Positions 37,710 through 48,490 of a stretch of 64,000 nt of DNA are shown here, piece by piece. Every line of letters starts with the position of its first letter. Positions within the stretch are counted from its first letter, which is position 1. Origin of the DNA: Prinsepia uniflora (taxonomy: Eukaryota; Streptophyta; Magnoliopsida; Rosales; Rosaceae); NCBI GenBank assembly GCA_032719365.1, contig CM064876.1, positions 62,057,864 to 62,121,863 on the forward strand, written 5' to 3'. The notes below the pieces were generated by a model, which had not been told where the DNA came from, ran no database searches, and saw only the letters and a program-made list of their open reading frames with translations. The translations under genes were made by a program, and so were the position numbers.

Positions 37710-39192
37710 CTGATTGGTATTGCTTGTGATGATGTACAGGTATTGAGTACGGGTTTTTGGTCCTTGTGGCCAGGTATTATGTTTTCACATGTTTTGGCCT
37801 GAGAGCCGGGATTTGATGTTTTATAACATGAACTGATTTGGTGAACATGAGTTTTATGGACCATGGGAAAATATGTTTTGATTCTATCGGTCACTCATGT
37901 TTTACGATATGCATGCAAGTTTGTGAAAACTGGAGGGTAAGAATGTATTTTGATAAATGTTTTTATAAGAGGTCATTTTTGTCCACTCACACCTTTTCTG
38001 TTTTGTGACCCTCCAGGCCGTGGTACGACGTTCGGGACTGATCGTGAGGCAGTGACAGCAGCAGAAATCCGCGCAAACATCCCTTGTCTGGCAAGCACTG
38101 AAGGGGAGTTTCGGACCTTTAGTTGACTTGTCAGACGGGAGCAGGACCGGGCACGGTTTTTGACGTCCAGTTGGGACGGGTCCTGTCACTGGCGCTAGTA
38201 TCACCGACACTTGCCTCAACACACAGGCATCCATACATCCACACTAGCACACGAACGTCCACACTAGCACACGAACATCCACACTAGCACACTGTGTGCA
38301 AAGTTGATACCCTGGATCTCCGTTCATACCGAACGACAATCCCGTATCACCACTCGTACCCCACGACTATGGGTACCACCAATTGACCATCCGCACATCA
38401 GGATAATGAACGTTCCCTGAACGTCCCCTGATCCTCAAGTGTTAAAACCACACTAAATACCCTTGATAGCCAGTCATCTCGACACAACTGTCGACCAACA
38501 GTCATCGCTGTCAAGATCCGTATCCACACCTCACACTATTATTCGATCCAACAGGGAATTCCACATCTTATCCCATAACCGTATCCGTGGATCGAATCCC
38601 ATAATCCTGACTATACTCATTAGAGTCATCCACATGGTCATCCATGACCTCAGCCGCTCGTCGCAGCACATGTTCTCATTTAAAGTTCACTTTTCCATTC
38701 CATCAATTATAAATTAGGGTTCCAAAATCACACCCTAGGGTTCCACCGAACCCAACTGCCTTCTGTAATAAAATCCACAACCTGACCGACCCCGCGGTCC
38801 CGACATTGTATAGACATCAAATCCAACCCTACCAACAACTGAAGGTGGGTTCCACCACTAAGGTCATCGGCCAACTCTGATGTACCAACACCCCTCACCC
38901 TAGCAATCACCACCAGGGTTCACATTTTTAGACCATAACTCAACGTGGTTCCTCGAATCTAGCTGCACCTAGCAGCACAACAATCTAATATCACATGACC
39001 GGACAGACGGTCCCACATTACCAGTTCATCACAACCAACCCCACTTGGGTCGAATCAGGTTAACGCACAGCGTATCGGGCCGGACACACACTATCCACTA
39101 TTCAAACTCAAAACGATCTATCAGGTTGACAAGGAAACTGCAGCCCAAAGAGACATCACACCCTCGACCTTCGCGCACAAAAGAGCAAACCT

Positions 39193-39204
39193 GCTCTGAT
39201 ACCA
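39193..39204 (-). other. Primer-binding site of the inner element
   Basis: Minus strand TGGTATCAGAGC, two bases from the 5' LTR, complementary to initiator tRNA-Met. It is intact. Confidence 0.92.
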
Positions 39205-39890
39205 CTTGACACGACCCATCCCAATCCTCCTGGGATTACCGTGGAATGTGTCATGCTCCCGTCTGACAAGAGGTTTCAGACAAGGGATAACCTGATGCCA
39301 CTGCCCAAACGGGACTTCGAGAGTGCGCAAGGATCGATGGAGGAGGTGTACGATGTCCCAGTCTCTGCTGCAGTCGCATCTGGAATCAACCTGAAGGGCA
39401 TTAAAAACAAAAGCTGTGAGTGGACGAAAATAAATAAGTTTAATAACACATTTCATAAGACATTTATGCCCTCCATAAAAACGTATGCATACCACGAAAA
39501 CCAGTAGTCCAAAACATTTGCTCAACAAGGCAGTAGGACCTTAGCCCAAAACCGTAAACCCTAAATCCAACCGAAAAACCATTTCATAGATCCATTAGTC
39601 ATATTTACCACATTACCATCTCCGGTATCCCAGATGCCTAGCGTCCCAGACGTCACATTTCACCGTATAACCATAAGCTACACGTGCTACCCGGGGTCTC
39701 AATCCTGAGTCCAATCCCCGAACCCAGTCCGGGTACAGCATCCCAGATGCCTGACGTCCCAGACGTCTAATTATAGCAATCTTGCTCCTGAGTCACTATA
39801 CGGTCTGGTAGCTCCGTACAATGACCCCTCGCAGGCAATGCACCGTGATTTCTCCAGTGTCCCCGACACCTGGAGGAGACCTTCACATAT

Positions 39891-41665
39891 TGACTACGCC
39901 CAAACTACGTATTAAATTAAACATGTAATTCGAGTGTTATGCAATTTAAACCCTTTTTGTGTAGATGTAGTATTGATAAATAGGGATCGTTCTTAACCGG
40001 GGAAATTAGGGATATTAATAATGTGTTAGTGGGAGATGAATAAAAGAATAATGAATTAGAGAATTAAATAATTAAAGAATTAATAAATTAAAGAATAGAT
40101 GAATAAGAGAATAAAGAAATAATAAATTAATGAATTACAAAGAATTAATAAATTAACGAATTAAAGAATAAAATAATTAAAGAATAAAGGAATGAAAGAA
40201 TGAAAGAATGAAAGAATAAAGAATAAACAAGGGGGGTTTTGAAGAGGTTTGCAATTATGGAAATAAGTAAAAGCATAGATGAACTCATTCTATTTCTATT
40301 CTAACTTATGCACAAAGTAGACTTCCCGTAAACACAAACTTCAACAACATACTACAATTGCAAATATTTGAATTAATCACGAAATTATACCTTCACAAAC
40401 TCATATTTCTTTATACATTTTTTATATTATAAATGCACCGAACAGCGGATTATTACTTACAATATAATTACCTTAAGTTTGTGATTTAATGCGCCGAACA
40501 GCGATCATACATTAAATCTCTCCAAATCTACTCTAAATGCCCCGAACAGCGGATCAACATTTAGTTTCGAAATGAAGTTTAAGCTCTAGAATGTAAGAAG
40601 TAAATGATTTTTAGAAAGTAAAACACATGGAGATTATACTCAATTTTCACAAAAGATAGGAAGGAGAAACCAATACATATATTGCATTATAATTAGAACC
40701 AATAACAAATAAAAGAGTTTAAGAGAATGGAGAGCAAATGTTACACTTTTCAGATTGGGTGAGAACAATGGATTGTTTTTCACAAAGAACACCGAACAGC
40801 GGCTGGAACCCTATGAAGATGGAAGAAGATTAAATAAGGAAATTCAGACTTGAACTCTCAAATTTTGTATTGGAACTATTTGCCAAAATTTCTCCTAAGA
40901 GAGGCTCAATTTTGTGCTTCTTGGAAGTGATTTTAACAAGAGAAATCAACTCCTATTTATAGGGGAAAAACTCAAATTAAACCCTAGAAAATAAATAAAA
41001 ACTAAACAAAAATTATAATAAAAATATTCAAAAGTGAAATGATGAGTATGGGTGGTTTTTGGGGAAGAGAAATTAAAAAAAAGAAAAGAAAAGCTTGAAA
41101 AACAGCAAAGAAGGGAATCTGTCAGAGCTGCTGGAAAAGGGCCAAACTTTCGGTGGGCACGTGCTGGAAAGGTGGTGCATGGCCAACAGGCGTGCGCTGG
41201 GGAGCAGCGCTTGTCGATGGTAAGCGCTGGCCGAGCGGGAGAAGCTTGCTTCGGCAAGCGTGCGCCGAACACCTTCTGGACAGCTGAAGCAGGCTGCTCG
41301 CGGGTTGGGCCGTGTGGGCTGGACGTGCTTGGGCCTGCGGGCCGTGCGAGCTGGGTTTGCTGATCTTGGACTGGGCTGCGTTTGTAAATGGATTTTGAGA
41401 ATTGGGTTGGGCTGCACAGATTTAATTAATTAATTAATTTAAAACTAAATTAATTAATCCACCGAATTTCGTCCATATTTTATTCGTTATAATTCCGATC
41501 TAGACGATTCTTTCGCCAAAATGCTCCAAATTACAAACTTTATTTATCTAAACATAAAAATCACAAAATGATTTATTTTATCAATTTATTTAATATTTTA
41601 ATACTAAAAGTCAAGTATAAAGGGTATAAAATAATATAAAATAATGCTTATTTAATGTCCTATCA
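39891..41665 (-). mobile_element. Solo LTR (1.78 kb) inside LTR E
   Basis: TGACTACGCCC to GTCCTATCA with the perfect TSD CATAT (39886-39890 and 41666-41670). LTR C has the uninterrupted target. It is the same family as 12328-13980. A GC-rich block at 41090-41420 has no counterpart in that copy. Confidence 0.93.
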
Positions 41666-42085
41666 CATATCCTCATATCAAGATGGTATATGGAACCAGT
41701 TTATTCAAATCATTACACAACATTACAATTGAATTTAGGGTCCCTGACCCGTAATCATATTTATAAAACATAGAGTCCCAGACCCGAAACCATATTCAAA
41801 ACCCAACTGGGCCTCATGCCCGTTTCTGTAAACCACTGGGCCCACGACCCAAATTCATAAATCAATTCGGCCCCTGGCCCGATAATATAACTCAAATGGG
41901 ACTCAACCCGATTTCGTAAATAACTGGGGCCCTGCCCGATTTCATAAAGCAATTGGACTCCAAGTCCGAGGTTTCCAAAACCATTGGGCCTCATGCCCGA
42001 GTTTCTCTTTCCAATTTCAAAACCATTTCATAAAATCATACCCAAAGTTATAAGTATGGAAAATCAGTGTAAACCTGGAAAACCT

Positions 42086-42111
42086 CGATTTACGTGCAAG
42101 CACGTAAATCG
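42086..42111. repeat. Perfect 26-base hairpin in LTR E
   Basis: Identical to 30689-30714, as expected for the paired LTR. Confidence 0.92.
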
Positions 42112-43089
42112 CCTCGAAATATGTGAAACCGTATAATTTGTCAATATCCCAATCACATCATACAATCACAATCATAATCCATATAAAACAGTTAAGCATG
42201 CATAGAATTTATAAAACCAAAGTCCACTCACAGACTGTTTAACCGTGTGCCTCGATACGCGTGCCATAGGCCTTCCCGGGGCACACCACTATCACCGGGA
42301 CTCCCAATCATGTGCAAATCACATTAGAGGGTCACTAACCTCTTCATTAACATCCTATTAAAGTCCCGTAAATTTCCCGAATCTTTAACTCTTTTTAAAC
42401 TAGATTTAAAACCTTCGGACATCCAGAACATTGTCGGAACGGGGTCCGATTAACACGAAACCAACGCTAAAATGTTCGTTACATTGCATAGGATAAAAGT
42501 CATGTTGGCCTCACCTCGAGATTCGTGCCCACGCGCTGTCAAACGCCGCCGTGGGTGGCTGCGCGTGAAAGCCACACGTCTGCTACAGTGAATGCTACAG
42601 TCATCGTCTTCACCCGTTTCCACTAGTAAACGGGTCTGATTACCCGCGACCTGACTCGACCAGATTCCTGTCAATTCCAACCTAATTTCATCAATTGATC
42701 ACCCAGACAGACTCGCAACACATTGAATTAGATGTCTGTGTCATTCATTCAAGTCGACACGGCCTATAACTACCTTAATTGAACACAAGTCTTATTCGGG
42801 TTCAAGGTTCCAATTCATCACACAGGCACCGTTTCCCTTCAATTGATTAATTAGGAAGCTTCATATACTCACCCTAAAGATGATTTCACAATTAATTTCA
42901 TAAGAACTCACCTCAATCACCACGACTCTAAGCTCGAATTTTCCGGCCATCCACCTCGTCTGTCCATGGCTCCAGGAGCTTCGAAACTTGCCACATTTGA
43001 TTTGGATCGACTCAATAAAGTTCCAGGAAGCTATTTCGGACCTCAATTAGGCTTGGGCTGCCCTAAAAACCGAAATTCGAATTTGAACC

Positions 43090-43639
43090 TGTTTGATCCT
43101 GAAATGACCAACACGATGAGACCAGCTGGGGGTTCTGGGACCAGCCGCGTGATGTTTCGGGTCCGCTGGGGCGTGGCCGTTCGGCGAGTATCCTGCAAGG
43201 ACTAGACACCGGTGTGGTGCCGGCCGAAGGGGCTCCGATGCCTAAGTTAGTATCTGAGTGCCGAGAGGCAAGTAAATACAGTGCTCTGGATCGGTTCTTA
43301 GTGTCTTACCTTTGTGAAGGGTTTCGGGGTATTTATAGTAGCCATAACTGCGGTAGGTGGGCTACTGTTACGGGAGCAGGTGGTGCTTGGTGGCTGGGAG
43401 CCGTCTGACAAGCCCTGGATATCCGGAGGAGGCGCCAGCTGGAGTCCCAACCTGCCTCCGTCAGGGAGTTGGTGTGGCAGAGTTGGTTGGTTAGGTGACT
43501 GTCGCAGCTAGCTGTCGTCTGCAGTACGGTGCCGGTCGGCGGGCCGTGGGCCGTGAGGGTGCCGATCAGGCGATCAGTCGGCGGCCTTCCTGTCCTGGTG
43601 GGACCTGTGCTAGGGTGGTCGGTCGATATGGTATCAACA
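43090..43639 (-). mobile_element. Solo LTR (550 bases) inside LTR E
   Basis: TGTTTGATCCTG to GGTATCAACA, flanked by GAACC on both sides (43085-43089 and 43640-43644). LTR C has the uninterrupted target, with GAACT. The minus-strand TATA near 43330 gives minus orientation. It is the same family as the partial LTR at 1-400. Confidence 0.93.
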
Positions 43640-44331
43640 GAACCCATCAAAAACCAGTTTCGGGTTTTTGAACATTCCCTCACCATTTTCACTCCTTTTC
43701 TTCCTTTCTCAATCTCAAAACACTTCACTCAGTCCCTTAAACCCTTTCCTGCTCACAATTCCACTCAGTTGGGCCTTGGAAAAGCTGATCATGTGTGGGA
43801 AGCACTCTGCTTTTCTTCCCGTTTCAGAAACATAACAGCAAGGAATGCATTGCCCACATTCACCCGCATCCCACTCACCACACTCATACATGATTAAACA
43901 ATCAAATAACACATAAACAATAGTTTAGCAGATCAATTTGCCCCATAAACAATTCCACCCATGCACTGGTTATGATTCCCATTCACGGTGCTATAGTGAC
44001 CGTTCAAACAGCACCCAGTGAAATTACAATTCTTCCCTTGTGTAGAAAATTACCAAAATGCCCCTCACGCATCCAGACCCGTAACTTGGTCAATCGAACT
44101 CCGATTGACGCGTGCCGCCTGTCTACGGACTCAGGGCCTCGAGACCTTCCTAACGGTCCTTGGTCCTCAGCCATCATACCTCCCGATCAAAAAGTCAACA
44201 TTTTGCCCACGCCTAGGGCAAAACGGTCATTTTGCACAATTCGTTCGATTTCACTCAACTAATTCTAGATTAGTCATTCTAAATCATAATTAAATAATAT
44301 TAAATCCCGATACTCGGGACGGGTCGTTACA

Positions 44332-44603
44332 TCTAAGCCATTGGATTCCGATGCACATCGATCCTACTCATGATCAAACCTCTCGAAAACAAGGCATCTT
44401 GTGCCAATCGAATCCTAAACCATCGTATCACGTGCCAAACGTAACCTAACCAAGGTTCGATTCCACCGAATTCCCATACTCTTTACCCTAACTTTCAAGT
44501 TGATAATGGGCTGATTCCACGTAGAGACATCAAATCCTCGACCTGCGCGTACCAAAAGAGCAAACTGTGCTCTAATAGCGACTACCTCGCTCTAATAACA
44601 CCT
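44332..44603 (-). mobile_element. Remaining internal DNA of the outer element with decayed primer site
   Basis: Continues the sequence interrupted at 29574. Near its right end, minus strand TGTTATTAGAGC (44589-44600) is a mutated form of the TGGTATCAGAGC primer site, beside the 5' LTR; a second similar word lies at about 44569-44577. Confidence 0.75.
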
Positions 44604-44877
44604 TGACACGACCCATCCCAATCCCCCCGGGATTAACAAGGGTTGTGCCATACTCCCATCTAACCCACGTGTCAAGACCCGTCCCAATCCCCCCGGGATT
44701 AACGAGGGACGTTCCTGATCCCATCTGACACGGAGTGTCAGACCAGGGAAAATTAAAACCTTTAGCCTTCCGGCTTCCAGAGTACGCAAGGATCCGGAGG
44801 AGGCATGTGATGTCTCGGTCTCTGCTATAGTCCGCATTGTATTCAACCTGAAGGGCATTGAAAACAGAAAGACTGTG

Positions 44878-47451
44878 TGACAGGACCCGCCCCGATCCCA
44901 CAAGGACCACAAGGGGACGTGCCCTGCTCCCGTCTGACACCCACTAATTCATACCAATTTTAACCTCAAAACATCAAATGCATAAATAATCAAATTTAAG
45001 TCATACAACAAATCCGAATTAAACAGATGTCAGATAAGGGATGAAATCCAAAATTACAAGTTGCGAGCACGACTCTAACATAAACCTGCGGGTAAACCAC
45101 CCAGCAGGGGTTCAGGTACGCAGAAGTAGATCTATGCCTCAGCCTCAGGTTCCTCCTCTACCTCAGTATCACGACCTGGAGGGGTTACCAAAAACATTAA
45201 GGGTGAGTGGACCGAACTAAAGTTTATAAAATCATTTGAAAAGTAAAACATATAATTTACCCCTCCGTTTTCCAAACATGCATGCAGCATCCTTTAAAAT
45301 CATAAATAATATAATATGAATCATAAGGCATGTAATAAAACCATAACCATAATTTTAGCCACTGCACTATACACTCCAATCTGACATCCCTGATGTCTGA
45401 CGTCCCTGACGTCCAATAAGGTCACAATCACAAGGCTACGCGTGCCACTCGGGTCTCAATTCCGAGTTAAATCCCCGAACCCTGTTCGGTTACAGCATCC
45501 CCGATGCTTAGCGTCATAGACGCTGGACGTTCTAGACGTCCGTGACCTCTCCGGGGTACCTCATCCGGAGGAGACAATATAATATGGAATGATCTATACA
45601 GTGCAGCACCAAATACATTTTATTGATATCCACATGCAACATATATGTATACATAGGTAAAATCTGAACCGATTGTTACGTTTCATCAAACGGGTCTCAT
45701 GCCCAAATACCGTGAAACGTGCCATAACCGAAATCTCAATATCATCAAAACCATTTATAGATTCCAGCATGTGAACATATAAGTAAATCAGAAAACATTT
45801 AAGCATGCAAGGGTTTAATGAAAACGGGCCCACTCACTGTACGATTCCGCTGCGAATCTGCGCGTACGGACCTGTACCGAGATTATCGTACAATTCCTGT
45901 CAGTTTAAATCACATGTAAGGGTCACTACAAGTCTTAAACGTTTAACCACAAAGTCCGAAATAGAAACCGGCCCGGGGAAACCGTACAACACGTTTCCCG
46001 AGGCAACCGGCCCTAAACTGACCCATCAAAGCTTATCTCAGATCAACATGGTTAAATCACCAAAAATGTTCAGAATGATGAGAGGAACAAAAGTCATGTT
46101 GATCGTGATCGGAGATAAGGTCCAACGCGCCCTCACGCGCCGCCCAAAGTGGCTGCGTGTGAAAGTCACGCGCCTGACACTGTAGCTACAGTGTCACCTC
46201 CTTCACCCGTTTGTCTGTAATATGGGTCTGCCACCCGCGGCTTGACCCGGTTGAATACCCATCAATTCCTACTCGATTTCAATCCAATTTGATCCTAACA
46301 TGTTCATTAACTATCCAATTTAGGTTCTGTGACAAAAATCAACCTCGACACATCCCCAAACGACCCATCGACCCGCGATCAACCAATCGGGTCAATCACC
46401 AGAACTTCCTGGTTTCAAACCCATTGTCCAATTAACTTCACAGGAAGCATAACAGGATCAAAACGAACCAAAATGAACAATCAATTGTGTCTGAAAGTAC
46501 CTGTAGGTTGTCGTCCCAAGCTCTGCAACTTCCCTGAAAATAGCAGCCTCCGTCCTAGCTCAACCGTGACTGTTAGCCTTCAATTTTGATGTGGTTGAGT
46601 TCCAAATACTCCCAGAAGACTAAACCAGGCCTTGGTTTGGTCCATTAAGCACCATAAATTAAACTCCGAAATTCCCTCCAATTTTCCAGAAACTGAATTC
46701 TCTAGTTTTCCTCTCCAATTCTCAGCCCTCACTGCAATAGAGTGAAGCACACTTAAATCCCACTCAGTTTAAACAATCCTTGCCAGCCAACAGCTCGTGG
46801 AAGCCTCACTGTCCACTGAGAAATGTTTCCCGCAAAAGTTCGAATCTTGAATTAACAAATGGTGTCCATGATCAGCCACGTTCTGATGTTTATAAGGCTT
46901 TAAACAATCCCAACTTTCCAACTCACACACTGATTTAACAATTGAGACTCAGAACCACCGTACACGGTGGTGCAGCAATTGTTCCCCCGCGGTTGCTACA
47001 GTGACCATGGGTAAAATGACCAAAATACCCCTAGTTCAGAAATTACCAAAATGCCCTTCACTTCCTAGACCCGTAACTCAGCCATACGAAGTCCGATTTT
47101 GGCGTGCCGCCTGTCTACGGACTCAGGACGTCGAGACCTACCCAACGGTCCTGGAGTCGTGTGAAACTTAATTGTTAAACGAAAAGTCAACATTTTCGCC
47201 CGTGAAGTCCAACTTACGGTAATGCCCCTGAACTTCCGATAGTCATAACTTTTTCCCTGATCGTCCAAAATGGACGTGCCACCTGTCTATGAACTCGTGA
47301 CGTCCCGTACTACGTCACGGTCATTGGTCAAAGTCCATTTAACTCATCAATCAAAAAGTCAACCATTTGGCCATACCAATCACAAGGGTAAAAGCGTCAA
47401 TTCACACATTAAATTGAAATATTAAAATCCCCGAATGTCCGGGGTGTTACA
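44878..47451 (-). mobile_element. Solo LTR F inside LTR G
   Basis: 2574 bases, TGACAGGACCC to GGGGTGTTACA, perfect TSD CTGTG (44873-44877 and 47452-47456). It is a more diverged member of the family; its end GTGTTACA differs from GTCGTTACA of the others. It is the deepest layer on this side. Confidence 0.93.
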
Positions 47452-48119
47452 CTGTGAGTGTACAAAAAGTAATAAGTTTAGTAAAACACATTTCATAAAG
47501 ACCTTTATGCCCTTCACTAAAAAGCATGCATGCATAGGAAAACCATTTATCAAACCACATATGTTTAAACAACCATAATCATACGGGCCCCTACCCAAAA
47601 TTCATTTACAGAAAACTAGAACATAATAAACATATGTGGGATCTCAGCCCAGATCCATTTATCAATTATAAAACACAATTTTGCAAACCAATTGAAATCA
47701 TGTTTATCATATATTTCATATAACCAATCCTATCACGGTATCTAGAGCTACGCGCGTGCTACCCGGGGTCTCAAAGCCCAAGTCTCCCCAAGGTCCACCC
47801 ATGTTAATGTCCGTAGATCAATGACCCTCCCTAGGATTATAATACATAGCCTTTCTGAGAGTAAGGAACCGAACGGGGGCGACTCCACTCAGTCAGTGCT
47901 CCGTGTCTACTCTGGGGTCCACCCAGGTTAACGACCCTCCCCGAAGGAGACAATTCATATATAAAGGATGGTATACGAAAACCATTTGAAAGGTTCATGC
48001 GGTCCCCATAAACCGTTATCAACCATAAAAACCTTTCAAAGGTTCATGCCGGTCCCCATAAACCGTCATGAACCATAAATCCATTTATGGGTCCCTGACC
48101 CTAAATCACAATCTTAAAA

Positions 48120-48380
48120 CATAACTGGGCCCTAAGCTCGAATTCACATACAAGCTGGACCTCCATCCCGAATCGTAAACCAACTGGGCCTCGTGCCCGA
48201 TTTCGTAAACTAAATGGGCCTCGTGCCCGATTTCGTAAACCAAATGGGCCTCGTGCCCGATACGTAAGTCAACTGGGCCCCGAGCCCGATTCGTAAGCCA
48301 ACTGGACCTCGAGCTCGATTTCGTAAACTAAATGGACTTCGAGTTCAAGGGTTTCCAAAACAAATGGGTCTCGAACCCAA
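48120..48380 (-). repeat. Hairpin array in LTR G
   Basis: Regular units 30 bases apart: GGGCCTCGTGCCC at 48186-48198, 48216-48228 and 48246-48258, followed by GGGCCCCGAGCCC, then GGACTTCGAGTTC (one arm broken) and GGGTCTCGAACCC near 48365. The three identical units are a recent expansion. Confidence 0.8.
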
Positions 48381-48464
48381 GTTTACCTTTTCAAATTCAA
48401 AACCATTTCATGAAACTATTTTCAAAACTATAAGCCCAGAAAATCAGTGCAAAACCGTAAACCT

Positions 48465-48490
48465 CGATTTACGTGCAAGCACGTAAATCG
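48465..48490. repeat. Perfect 26-base hairpin in LTR G
   Basis: Same two 12-base arms and AA loop as in LTRs C and E, although the surrounding LTR is clearly diverged. Confidence 0.92.

Larger units (their letters stand above)
34760..38188 (+). mobile_element. Solo LTR D, 3.4 kb, opposite orientation
   Basis: 3429 bases from TGTAATGACCCGTCCC to GGTCCTGTCA with the perfect TSD CTGGC (34755-34759 and 38189-38193). It is the same family as LTRs A, C and E but is plus-oriented and longer. It has CpG-rich and W-box-like (TTGAC) sequence near its start, the GC-rich hairpin near 36224, a long series of short hairpins (36744-37240) and a tandem repeat (37546-37700). Confidence 0.93.
32381..39206 (-). 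mobile_element. Internal domain of the inner element, non-coding
   Basis: About 3.4 kb of own sequence (32381-34759 and 38194-39206) split by solo LTR D. The longest frames are about 60-95 codons and none shows a retrotransposon protein motif that I recognise. It has parts in common with the internal domain of the outer element. Confidence 0.75.
29575..44331 (-). mobile_element. Complete inner large-LTR (LARD-like) retrotransposon with three nested LTRs
   Basis: Perfect TSD TCTAA (29570-29574 and 44332-44336). Minus orientation: 5' LTR 39207-44331 (2790 bases after removing two inserts), primer-binding site 39193-39204, internal DNA 32381-39206 (about 3.4 kb after removing one insert), polypurine tract 32382-32393, 3' LTR 29575-32380 (2806 bases). 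Its own length is about 9.0 kb. The two LTRs are nearly the same by eye. No gag or pol reading frame is seen internally, so it must have moved with enzymes from another element; LTRs longer than 2 kb around a non-coding centre fit the LARD class. Confidence 0.88.
39207..44331 (-). mobile_element. 5' LTR of the inner element (LTR E), with two insertions
   Basis: Own sequence 2790 bases after removing 39891-41665 and 43090-43639, each with one TSD copy. It aligns to LTR C throughout by eye with scattered differences. It carries the same hairpin array (about 41740-42000) and perfect hairpin (42086-42111). Confidence 0.9.

Noticed and set aside
37329..37894. Repetitive open frames near 37400-37900 as a repeat protein
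   Set aside because: They come from translating the 32-base tandem repeat of LTR D.
15384..48380. CRISPR-like array reading of the 30-base repeats
   Set aside because: This is a plant nuclear LTR; units are imperfect hairpins without unique spacers, so a CRISPR interpretation is wrong.
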